Source of the DNA: an uncultured Clostridia bacterium | GTDB lineage: Bacteria; Bacillota; Clostridia; Christensenellales; Borkfalkiaceae | Direction: 5' to 3' | DNA: 6,518 nucleotides | Assembly (NCBI GenBank): GCA_947629735.1 | Contig: CANREX010000088.1 | Location: forward strand, 1-6,518 | Shown: piece by piece, positions 1 through 5,423 of the stretch | How positions within the stretch are numbered: position 1 is the first letter of the stretch | Layout of the letters: every line of letters begins with the position of its first letter | Notes under the pieces: generated by a model | What the model was told of the DNA's origin: nothing | Seen by the model: the letters and a program-made list of their open reading frames with translations, nothing else | The model's database searches: none | Position numbers and translations under genes: made by a program

Positions 1-26
1 CTTACGCCCTCGGGCAGAATGTACAT
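1..26 (-). CDS. 5' end of a divergent gene (partial, unknown product)
   Basis: On the minus strand an ATG (24-26) opens the reading MYILPEGV and runs off the left edge after eight full codons. It is preceded by a very good Shine-Dalgarno sequence, GGAGG (34-38), with a 7-nt spacer, which is the main reason for calling it. The product cannot be recognised from so few residues. The gene would be divergent from ileS, and its ribosome binding site lies within the hairpin at 34-68. No clear promoter was found for it. It could also be a chance ATG. Confidence 0.4.
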
Positions 27-33
27 TTCTATA

Positions 34-68
34 CCTCCCCACTCCCCAAGAGACGGGGAGTGGGGAGG
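34..68. repeat. Strong GC-rich hairpin covering the divergent gene's RBS
   Basis: A perfect inverted repeat: 14-base arms (34-47, CCTCCCCACTCCCC; 55-68, its exact complement) around a 7-base loop, AAGAGAC. Neither strand has a T run after it, so it does not look like an intrinsic terminator. Read on the minus strand, the 3' arm contains the GGAGG ribosome binding site of the partial gene at 1-26. A folded mRNA would therefore hide that site. The pairing is visible directly; any regulatory role is inference. Confidence 0.7.
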
Positions 69-286
69 GCGGGGTAGGGCAAGGGGTGGAAATACGCCCG
101 CGTGTGGGGCGGGAACAGCAAAGGGGGGTCTTTTACCTTCGTTTGCGGTTGGCAAAAGTGTGGGCGGCGGCGCAGTTTAGGCAAAAGCGGCGTGGTTGTC
201 ACTTTATTTTGTAAAAAATTTTAACAATGCAAGCGCAATTTCCGTTCATGCTTTTATTCAAATGCCAAGAGGGGGCGCAAATTCGC
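69..286. other. Intergenic stretch with no recognised gene
   Basis: This holds a G-rich part (69-180) followed by an AT-rich part (200-260). No coding frame with a ribosome binding site, no RNA gene and no convincing minus-strand promoter was seen. A small GC hairpin (CCCGC/GCGGG) lies near 98-115. It presumably contains the unrecognised promoter and leader of the divergent gene at 1-26. Confidence 0.5.
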
Positions 287-315
287 TTTACATTTCGGAA
301 AAGCTAAGCTATAAT
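287..315 (+). promoter_or_regulatory. Vegetative promoter of the T-box/ileS unit
   Basis: The -35 box is TTTACA (287-292) and the -10 box is a perfect TATAAT (310-315), with the ideal 17-base spacer. Transcription should begin near 322, just upstream of the T-box leader. This is a housekeeping sigma-A type promoter, which fits a gene whose control is exerted downstream by transcription attenuation. Confidence 0.85.
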
Positions 316-540
316 TAAGGTACAATTTAATTCAAAGGCGACGACAAAGGACAACGCCGCGCGATTATCTGCCTTTCAGAGAGCTTTCATTTTCGGTGCG
401 AGAGAGCAGGCGGAGCGCGCAGGATATCACCTTTCAGCTTATTCCCCCAAAAACGTTTCGTCGGGGCATATGTGCGGACGAATTGCGGCAAAGTAAGGGA
501 ATACGGATTCGTAACCCGTCACAAGTTACGGCAGATGTCA

Positions 541-592
541 GTTTGTTTTGGTGGTTTATAAAGCGCATTTTATTTTGTGTTCCGAAATAAAA
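541..592 (+). promoter_or_regulatory. T-box antiterminator (alternative fold)
   Basis: Hand folding gives a structure exclusive with the terminator. Bases 542-551 (TTTGTTTTGG) pair with 582-591 (CCGAAATAAA), allowing G-U pairs. Bases 562-567 pair with 576-581. The single-stranded bulge beginning TGGT (552-555) is left exposed for the tRNA acceptor end. The 3' strand uses bases 585-591 that otherwise form the terminator's 3' arm, giving the expected switch logic. The pairing is visible in the sequence; tRNA stabilisation is inferred from the T-box family. The bulge is longer than the usual seven bases. Confidence 0.6.
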
Positions 593-603
593 CGCGCTTT
601 TTT
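560..603 (+). terminator. T-box intrinsic terminator
   Basis: The 16-base arms 560-575 (AAAGCGCATTTTATTT) and 585-600 pair with a single A-C mismatch around a 9-base loop. A T run follows (598-603), partly used in the stem. The stem is unusually AT-rich for a T-box terminator. It lies 177 bases before ileS, so it acts as the attenuator and not as the end of an upstream gene. Confidence 0.88.
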
Positions 604-757
604 CAACGCAAATTTCAACGCTTATGACGTCGACAATTTCCGCGCGGCATAATCAAAAAATTTAAGCGCGAACGACGTCGACAAATTCTGCAAAAATTTA
701 AGCTCAAATAAAGTGGAAATCAAGCTCATATAAAGCTCAAATAAAGTGGAAATCAAG
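601..757 (+). repeat. Short direct repeats in the ileS 5' spacer
   Basis: Between the T-box terminator and the ribosome binding site lie several exact repeats. A 25-base unit beginning AAGCTCAAATAAAGTGG occurs at 700-724 and 733-757. A shortened copy of its start lies between them (AAGCTCATATAAAG, 722-735). GACGTCGACAA occurs at 626-636 and 674-684, and TTTCAACGC at 601-609 and 613-621. The 25-mers look like a recent local duplication. No function is evident. Confidence 0.85.
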
Positions 758-767
758 TAAAAAAACA

Positions 768-774
768 AAAGGAG
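768..774 (+). promoter_or_regulatory. ileS ribosome binding site
   Basis: AAAGGAG lies 5 bases before the ATG at 780. It supports that start, and no competing in-frame start upstream has comparable support. Confidence 0.85.
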
Positions 775-779
775 TAGCT

Positions 780-3700
780 ATGTACAACAAGGTGGACACA
801 TCTCTCAACTTTACGGAGAGGGAAAAGGAGATCATTTCGTTCTGGAAGGAGAACGACGTGTTCGGTCAGTCTGTGAGCAAGAACGTCGGTGGGGAGGAAT
901 TTTCCTTCTACGACGGACCTCCCACGGCGAACGGCAAGCCGCATATCGGGCATATCTTAACGCGCGTAATGAAGGACATCATACCCCGCTATCAGACGAT
1001 GAAGGGCAAGCACGTTTTGCGCAAAGCCGGATGGGATACTCACGGGCTGCCCGTCGAATTGGAAGTTGAGAAATCCCTCGGCATAGACGGCAAGCCGCAG
1101 ATAGAAAAGTACGGCATAGAGCCGTTCATCAAGCAGTGCAAGCAGTCCGTCTGGAAGTACAAGGGCGAATGGGAAAAGATGAGCGACAGGGTAGGTTATT
1201 GGGTGGATATGGACAACCCCTATGTTACCTACGACGACAAGTATATTGAGTCCGAGTGGTGGGCGCTCAAACAGGTGCACGAAAAGGGGCTTTTGTACAA
1301 GGGGCACAAGATCGTTCCCTATTGCCCCCGTTGCGGCACGGCGCTCTCCTCGCACGAGGTGGCGCAAGGCTACAAACTCGTCAAGGAAAATTCCGCCGTG
1401 GCTAAGTTCGAAGTCATCGGCGAGCAAAACACATATATTCTCGCGTGGACGACAACCCCGTGGACGCTGCCTTCCAACGTCGCGCTGTGCATGAATCCCG
1501 ACGAACCCTATATCAAAATTCAGGCGGAGGACGGGAATAAATACATTCTCGCCGAAGCCCTCGCACCCAAATTCTTTGAAAACTTCGAGGTGTTGGAGCG
1601 CAAGGCGGGCAAGCAGTGGGAATATCTCGCCTACAAGCCGCTTTTTGCGGAAACGCAGGCGGAAGTCGCGCGCATATCCCCCGCCAATTCCCCCAAGAAG
1701 GCGCATTACGTCGTGTGCGACGGCTACGTAACCATGGGCGACGGCACGGGCGTCGTGCACATTGCGCCCGCGTTCGGCGAGGACGACTACAAGGTCGGCA
1801 AGCGATATGATATGCCCGTCGTGCAGCTCGTGAACGAGAGGGGGTGCTTCGATAGTCGTTTCCCCTCGCTCGACGGCGTGTTCGCGAAAAAGGCGGACAA
1901 GAGCATATTGGAAGAGCTTGAAAGCCGCGGCAACCTCTTTTCCGTAATTCCTTTCGAGCACGATTATCCCCACTGCTGGCGTTGCGACACGCCCCTTTTG
2001 TACTACGCCCGTTCGAGCTGGTTTATCGCCGTCACAAAGGTCAAGGACGAGATAATCGCCTCCAACCGCTCGGTGAATTGGATGCCCGACACGATAAAAG
2101 AGGGCAGAATGGGGAACTTTTTGGAAAACGTCATAGATTGGGGACTATCCCGCGACAGATATTGGGGAACGCCCCTGCCCGTCTGGGTCTGCCCCGACTG
2201 CGGGGAAATCCACGTCATGGGCTCTAAGGCGGAGTTGAAGAGCAGGTGCAATCTTCCCCGCAATGAGGACATCGAACTTCACCGCCCCTACCTCGACGAC
2301 CTCGTATGTACCTGCCCCAAGTGCGGCGGCAAGATGAAGAGGACGCCCGAGGTCATAGACTGTTGGTTCGATTCCGGCTCGATGCCCTTCGCGCAGTATC
2401 ATTATCCTTTTGAGAACAAAGAGCTGTTCGAGGAGACCTTCCCCGCGGACTTCATATCCGAAGCGGTCGATCAGACGCGCGGCTGGTTCTACACGCTCCT
2501 CGTCATAAACACGATACTTTTCGGCAAAGCGCCCTTCAAAAACTGCATAGTGTTGGGGCACGTCAACGATAAAAACGGAATAAAGATGTCCAAGCACAAG
2601 GGCAACGTGGTAGACCCGTGGTCGGTGCTCGACAAGCAGGGCGCGGACGCGGTGCGCTGGTATTTCTACACGGGTAGCGCGCCGTGGATACCCTCGCGCT
2701 TCTACGAAGAAGCCGTGTCCGAAGCGCAGCGCAAGTATATCGGCACGCTGTGGAACACATACGCGTTCTTCACGCTGTATGCGGATATCGACAGCTACGA
2801 CCCCTCGAAATATTCGCTTAAAGAGTGCAAACTCACTCTCATGGATAAATTCATACTCTCCAAGCTCAATTCGCTCGTTAAGCTCGTGGACGTCGACTTG
2901 GGCAAATACGAAATAACCGAAAGCGCCCGCGCCTTGCAGGACTTCACCGACGTGCTGTCTAATTGGTACGTGCGCCGTTGCAGGGAGAGGTATTGGGGCA
3001 GCGAGATGACGGACGACAAGGCGACGGCGTACACCGTGCTCTACACCGTGCTCACCACGTTGTGCAAGCTCACCGCGCCGTACACGCCCTTTATCGCGGA
3101 GATGATGTATCGCAACCTCGTGCCCCGTTTCTTCCGCACCTCGCCCGTCTCCGTGCACCTTTGCTCCTTCCCCGTGGCGGAAGAGGAGTATATCGACAAG
3201 CAGCTCGAAGCGGCGATGGACGGCGTCGTGGACATAGTTATCCTCGGCAGGACAGAGCGCGATTACTCCCTTTCCGAAGAGGAAAAGGCGATAATTACCG
3301 AAGAGCTGAACGTCAAAAAACTCACGATGGCGGACGACGCGACGAAGTATATCGCGTACAAACTCAAACCCCAGCTCAAAACGCTCGGACCTAAATACGG
3401 GAAGAAGCTGGGCGCGATTTCCGCCTTCCTTTCAACTTGCAACGCGGCGGAGGTGGTGGCGGCAGTCAAGAACGGCGTCTATCGCATAGAGGAGCTGGAC
3501 GTCACGTTGGAAAAGGAAGATTTGCAGATATTGACGGAGAGCGCGCAGGGATATGTCGCCGCCGCGGACAACGGCGTAACCGTCGCCCTTGACGCGACGC
3601 TCACCGACGAGCTCATCGACGAGGGAATAGAGCGCGAGATAGTCTCCAAAATACAGAACATGCGCAAGGAAGCGGGCTTCGAAGTCACCGACAGGATAGA

Positions 3701-3866
3701 AATTTACTTCACCGCGAAGGGCAGGGTGGAAGGCATTTTGCGCGCGGCGCGCTTCGCTCCCTCCGTGCTCGCGGGGAAGGTGGAAGAGGGCGCTGCGGAA
3801 GGCTTCACAAAGGAGCTTTCCATAAATGGCGAAAGCGCCTCGGTGACCTTGGTTAAGGCGCGCTAA
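780..3866 (+). CDS. ileS: Isoleucyl-tRNA synthetase, type 2 (IleRS2)
   Basis: This cytoplasmic class I synthetase activates isoleucine with ATP and charges tRNA-Ile. The 1028 residues match the usual length of the family. The Rossmann fold carries HIGH (55-58, in GKPHIGHIL) and KMSKH (602-606). The inserted editing domain, which removes mischarged valine, has TTTPW (224-228) and GTGVVHIAPAFGEDD (322-336). Cysteine pairs at 182/185, 399/402, 471/474 and 512/515 resemble zinc knuckles of the archaeal/eukaryotic-like type 2 enzymes, a class often naturally less sensitive to mupirocin. The signatures GLSRDRYWGTPLP (455 on) and CWFDSGSMPF (528 on) also fit IleRS. Control is by the T-box leader upstream. 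An oddity: after DIVILGR (to 824) the protein goes almost directly to LSEEEKAIITEELNVKKL. The usual segment containing an IKxRQPL motif is absent, about 18-20 residues by recall of the family. Identity is certain; the gap needs an alignment. Confidence 0.98.
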   Translation: MYNKVDTSLNFTEREKEIISFWKENDVFGQSVSKNVGGEEFSFYDGPPTANGKPHIGHILTRVMKDIIPRYQTMKGKHVLRKAGWDTHGLPVELEVEKSLGIDGKPQIEKYGIEPFIKQCKQSVWKYKGEWEKMSDRVGYWVDMDNPYVTYDDKYIESEWWALKQVHEKGLLYKGHKIVPYCPRCGTALSSHEVAQGYKLVKENSAVAKFEVIGEQNTYILAWTTTPWTLPSNVALCMNPDEPYIKIQAEDGNKYILAEALAPKFFENFEVLERKAGKQWEYLAYKPLFAETQAEVARISPANSPKKAHYVVCDGYVTMGDGTGVVHIAPAFGEDDYKVGKRYDMPVVQLVNERGCFDSRFPSLDGVFAKKADKSILEELESRGNLFSVIPFEHDYPHCWRCDTPLLYYARSSWFIAVTKVKDEIIASNRSVNWMPDTIKEGRMGNFLENVIDWGLSRDRYWGTPLPVWVCPDCGEIHVMGSKAELKSRCNLPRNEDIELHRPYLDDLVCTCPKCGGKMKRTPEVIDCWFDSGSMPFAQYHYPFENKELFEETFPADFISEAVDQTRGWFYTLLVINTILFGKAPFKNCIVLGHVNDKNGIKMSKHKGNVVDPWSVLDKQGADAVRWYFYTGSAPWIPSRFYEEAVSEAQRKYIGTLWNTYAFFTLYADIDSYDPSKYSLKECKLTLMDKFILSKLNSLVKLVDVDLGKYEITESARALQDFTDVLSNWYVRRCRERYWGSEMTDDKATAYTVLYTVLTTLCKLTAPYTPFIAEMMYRNLVPRFFRTSPVSVHLCSFPVAEEEYIDKQLEAAMDGVVDIVILGRTERDYSLSEEEKAIITEELNVKKLTMADDATKYIAYKLKPQLKTLGPKYGKKLGAISAFLSTCNAAEVVAAVKNGVYRIEELDVTLEKEDLQILTESAQGYVAAADNGVTVALDATLTDELIDEGIEREIVSKIQNMRKEAGFEVTDRIEIYFTAKGRVEGILRAARFAPSVLAGKVEEGAAEGFTKELSINGESASVTLVKAR

Positions 3867-3898
3867 ACCCCATACTATGCGCCGTTTAACGGGGTTTT
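3865..3898 (+). terminator. Probable terminator after ileS
   Basis: AAACCCC (3865-3871) pairs with GGGGTTT (3891-3897), and the T run is at 3895-3898. The stem starts inside the ileS stop codon. The loop is long (19 bases) and contains a smaller CCGT/ACGG hairpin, so efficiency is uncertain. Confidence 0.55.
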
Positions 3899-3932
3899 GC
3901 ACTTAAAAATTATAATTTATCCGACCGTTTAA

Positions 3933-3970
3933 AAGGAGAGGCGGGCGTCGAAATCGACGCCCGCCGCCTT
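3933..3970. terminator. Bidirectional hairpin between convergent genes
   Basis: GGCGGGCGTCG (3940-3950) and CGACGCCCGCC (3955-3965) form an 11-bp GC-rich stem with an AAAT loop. It is extended by AAGG (3933-3936) with CCTT (3967-3970) across a small internal loop. The hairpin lies between ileS and the convergent gene that ends at 3986. T-rich sequence follows on both strands, though not immediately. It probably ends transcription of the minus-strand gene and backs up the ileS terminator. Confidence 0.65.
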
Positions 3971-3985
3971 TATGAATTTTTCGTT

Positions 3986-4945
3986 TCAATCGTCGTTTCT
4001 CCGCCAGAAGCACTCGCAGAATTGTGACGAAATGTGGCGCGCGTTCGTCGCCGTGTCGGAAATGCTCAATATCCTGCTGTTTGTCATTGTGCTGTTTTTG
4101 GAAATCGTCCAATCCGCCCCGTTTGCAAACCTTACGTGCGAAAGGTTGTAGCAGTTTGCGAACGCGTACTGCCCGATATAGTCCGTCTCCCGCCCGATTT
4201 TAACATAGCCGAGAGAAGTGCAGAAGTTGAACGCGTAGTCGCCGATACTCTGCACGCCGTCGGGCATTATCGCGCTTTCAATCGCAAAACAATCGGCAAA
4301 CGCGCTTTTTCCTATCGCATTGAGCGACGAGCCGAACGTGACGCTTTTGACCGATTTGCAGCCCTTGAACGCCTCGTCGTCAATGTTCAAAACGTCGTCG
4401 GGGATATCGAGAGACGTCAACTTTTCGCACCTGTAAAATGCCGAACTTTTGATATGTCTGAGCGTTTCGGGCAGAATTATATCCTCTATGTCCGCGCCGA
4501 AGAACGCGCCCTCGCCTATTGCGGCTATCGGCAGTCCGTCCACATAATAGGGCAAGACAATCTCTTTGTCAACGCAAGTCCCCATGCCCGTCACTACGTA
4601 ATAACTTCCGCTCTCGTCCAACTTGCAGTCCAGCCCGCGCGTGTAATTTAAAGCCGCCCCGCATACCGTGCAGGCGTTGTCCTTACCGTATTCGTGCCGC
4701 GGCGGGATTTCCCTCGTCTGTATGTGCGTCCCGTCGGCAAGGCAGACCCTCGTCTCTTCGCCGACTTGTTCGCACGTGGGCGCGACGGTGGTTGTCCATT
4801 CGCTCCAAATATGTACGTGGTCGTCAAAGGTTAAAGCCTCTTCGCCCCGCGCGCACGACGTTAAAGTTGGCGCGCACGCCGAAGAAATCAACGTGCACCC
4901 CGCCAAACATGCGATTGTTTTTATGATTTTTGTGCCTTTTCGCAT
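3986..4945 (-). CDS. Exported BspA-type leucine-rich-repeat protein, probable lipoprotein
   Basis: 319 residues. The basic, hydrophobic N-terminus (1-30) is a signal peptide. LTSC with Cys31 fits a lipobox, and LAGC with Cys17 is an alternative, so the protein is probably anchored outside the membrane. Residues 43-98 form the Cys/Trp module HVHIWSEW...TREIPP...CTVCG (Cys58, 68, 92, 95) seen in many clostridial surface proteins. One expected CxxC is altered to CLAD. Residues about 138-275 hold six LRR_5 repeats, with their AF pairs at 147, 169, 192, 215, 238 and 261, a 22-23 residue period. The tail (279-319, ending FWRR) resembles the usual cap of this family, so the gene looks complete. Such proteins are generally adhesion or binding surfaces; the partner here is unknown. 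The start is supported by TAGGA 7 bases upstream. The gene is divergent from the Xre-type regulator and probably controlled by it. Confidence 0.88.
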   Translation of the reverse strand: MRKGTKIIKTIACLAGCTLISSACAPTLTSCARGEEALTFDDHVHIWSEWTTTVAPTCEQVGEETRVCLADGTHIQTREIPPRHEYGKDNACTVCGAALNYTRGLDCKLDESGSYYVVTGMGTCVDKEIVLPYYVDGLPIAAIGEGAFFGADIEDIILPETLRHIKSSAFYRCEKLTSLDIPDDVLNIDDEAFKGCKSVKSVTFGSSLNAIGKSAFADCFAIESAIMPDGVQSIGDYAFNFCTSLGYVKIGRETDYIGQYAFANCYNLSHVRFANGADWTISKNSTMTNSRILSISDTATNARHISSQFCECFWRRNDD

Positions 4946-4967
4946 ATAATTTTCCTACCGTTATTAT

Positions 4968-4996
4968 ATTGTAATAGGTCTTTTGACCTAAGTCAA
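4968..4996 (-). promoter_or_regulatory. Promoter of the LRR protein gene
   Basis: On the minus strand, -35 TTGACT (complement of 4991-4996) and -10 TACAAT (complement of 4968-4973) are separated by exactly 17 bases. The start site would be near 4961, giving a leader of about 16 bases with the TAGGA ribosome binding site (complement of 4953-4957). The spacer is filled by the dyad at 4975-4990. Confidence 0.72.
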
Positions 4997-5008
4997 TTCT
5001 TTTGACCT
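4975..5008. promoter_or_regulatory. Operator-like dyads between LRR gene and regulator
   Basis: Dyad 1 is TAGGTC-TTTT-GACCTA (4975-4990), with perfect 6-base arms. Dyad 2 is GTCAA-TTCTT-TTGAC (4992-5006), with perfect 5-base arms. The 11-mer TCTTTTGACCT is also directly repeated at 4979-4989 and 4998-5008, 19 bp apart, which puts the copies on nearly the same DNA face. Dyad 1 fills the spacer of the LRR promoter. Dyad 2 overlaps that promoter's -35 box and the place where a -35 box for the regulator gene would lie. The geometry suggests binding by the adjacent Xre-family protein; this is inference. Confidence 0.7.
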
Positions 5009-5017
5009 CGTTTTGTA

Positions 5018-5023
5018 TATAAT
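5018..5023 (+). promoter_or_regulatory. -10 element of the regulator gene (leaderless start)
   Basis: TATAAT (5018-5023) ends 6 bases before the ATG at 5030, so transcription would start at or beside the initiation codon. No good -35 box occurs 16-18 bases upstream, where dyad 2 lies instead. This suggests a weak or activator-dependent promoter. Confidence 0.6.
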
Positions 5024-5029
5024 TTATTT

Positions 5030-5227
5030 ATGCCATATATAGAAATTTTAAAACAAATTATGTCTGAAAGGGGGCTCACGCAGCAGAAGTTTGCGGACAT
5101 CCTCGGGGTCAACCAGACTACGGTCAGTCAGTGGCTGTTGGGCAGGAAGAAGCCCGGCTACGACAGCATCTTTCAGATTTATCAGAAATTCGACGTCCCC
5201 CCGAACTGCCTGTTCGGCATAGAGTGA
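5030..5227 (+). CDS. Small Xre/Cro-CI family HTH transcriptional regulator
   Basis: 65 residues, essentially a single HTH_3 domain. The helix-turn-helix core is LTQQKFADILGVNQTTVSQW (16-35), followed by LLGRKKPGYDSIFQIYQKF and the typical ending DVPPNCLFG. No sensor, protease or dimerisation domain is present. The ATG at 5030 is chosen because the conserved fold begins at residues 3-5. No Shine-Dalgarno sequence precedes it, and the -10 box lies only 6 bases upstream, pointing to a leaderless mRNA. The gene is divergent from the LRR protein gene across 84 bp containing two dyads, which it probably binds, controlling itself and its neighbour. An alternative is a solitary antitoxin-like or phage-derived repressor, but no toxin or phage gene is adjacent. 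Family assignment is firm; the target is inferred. Confidence 0.93.
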   Translation: MPYIEILKQIMSERGLTQQKFADILGVNQTTVSQWLLGRKKPGYDSIFQIYQKFDVPPNCLFGIE

Positions 5228-5256
5228 TTTTTCGGGGAGAATTTTTCGTCTTTTTT

Positions 5257-5287
5257 AACGCTCGCAGTTTTTCTATGAGCGTTTTTT
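5257..5287 (+). terminator. Terminator after the HTH regulator
   Basis: AACGCTC (5257-5263) pairs with GAGCGTT (5277-5283) around a 13-base loop. Six T residues follow (5282-5287). It ends the single-gene regulator transcript. Confidence 0.82.
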
Positions 5288-5380
5288 AATGCCCGCCATT
5301 TTAATGTCTGCCGCAATTTTGCGCGGGCTGTAATTTTAAGGTATGCTGTAATTTGCGGCGGGCTGTAATTTTTAGGTTGC
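5288..5380 (+). repeat. Short imperfect repeats upstream of feoA
   Basis: GCGGGCTGTAATTTTAAGGT (5323-5342) recurs as GCGGGCTGTAATTTTTAGGT (5358-5377), a 35-base period. A partial copy, GCTGTAATTT, lies between them at 5345-5354. Related inverted pieces precede them: GCCCGC at 5291-5296 against GCGGGC at 5323-5328, and the palindrome CGCAATTTTGCG at 5312-5323. No open frame is present. The block may be decayed intergenic repeat DNA or the feoA control region; no clear -35/-10 pair was found, only a CATAAT at 5385-5390. Confidence 0.65.
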
Positions 5381-5401
5381 GTTTCATAATCGGCGGGGGT
5401 T

Positions 5402-5423
5402 GCTCATAGTTTAAACTATGAGC
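5402..5423. promoter_or_regulatory. Perfect 22-bp palindrome over the feoA start codon
   Basis: GCTCATAGTTT (5402-5412) is followed directly by its exact reverse complement (5413-5423). The feoA ATG (5418-5420) lies in the right arm. In DNA this is a good candidate operator for a dimeric metal-responsive repressor of the DtxR or Fur type, though it does not match a consensus I recall. In RNA it would form a hairpin hiding the start codon, and GTTTTT follows at 5424-5429, as in an intrinsic terminator. Which role applies cannot be told from sequence alone. Confidence 0.7.

Larger units (their letters stand above)
322..603 (+). ncRNA. T-box leader (tRNA-Ile-responsive riboswitch)
   Basis: This untranslated leader senses uncharged tRNA-Ile and controls readthrough into ileS. 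Conserved landmarks appear in order. AGAGAGC (378-384) is the Stem I GA/K-turn motif. GGTG (395-398) can pair with CACC (428-431) to close the specifier region. The specifier codon ATC (426-428, Ile) sits in GATATCACC. AAGTAAGG (491-498) and ACGG...CCCGT (503-519) form the Stem III region. TGGT (552-555) is complementary to the ACCA end expected for tRNA-Ile. An intrinsic terminator follows. The leader lies between a consensus promoter and ileS, as in other Bacillota. The T-box sequence itself is degenerate: the usual AGGGTGGNACCGCG reads TTTTGGTGGTTTA here. The 5' boundary is the predicted transcription start. Confidence 0.87.

Noticed and set aside
396..590. A 64-codon open frame on the plus strand
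   Set aside because: It lies wholly inside the T-box leader and ends in its terminator, and its composition is explained by the RNA structure. No ribosome binding site supports it.
700..757. CRISPR-like array
   Set aside because: Only two copies of a 25-mer with an 8-base gap; there are no spacers of the usual length and no cas genes.
957..3158. Long minus-strand open frames opposite ileS (957-1973 and 2145-3158)
   Set aside because: They are shadows of the GC-rich third-position codon use of ileS. Their translations show no recognisable domain, and ileS itself is certain.
3432..3902. A 156-codon minus-strand frame at the end of ileS
   Set aside because: It is antisense to the conserved IleRS C-terminus, has no family features and no promoter.
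4034..4651. A 205-codon plus-strand frame opposite the LRR gene
   Set aside because: It is the antisense shadow of the LRR repeats. The minus-strand frame has a signal peptide, repeats and a promoter.
5030..5227. Toxin-antitoxin module
   Set aside because: The HTH protein resembles some antitoxins, but its neighbours are an LRR surface protein and feoA, with no toxin-like small gene adjacent.
5402..5423. Classic Fur box over the feoA start
   Set aside because: The palindrome is perfect but does not match the Fur-type consensus that I know (GATAATGATAATCATTATC-like), so only an unspecified metal-responsive operator is proposed.
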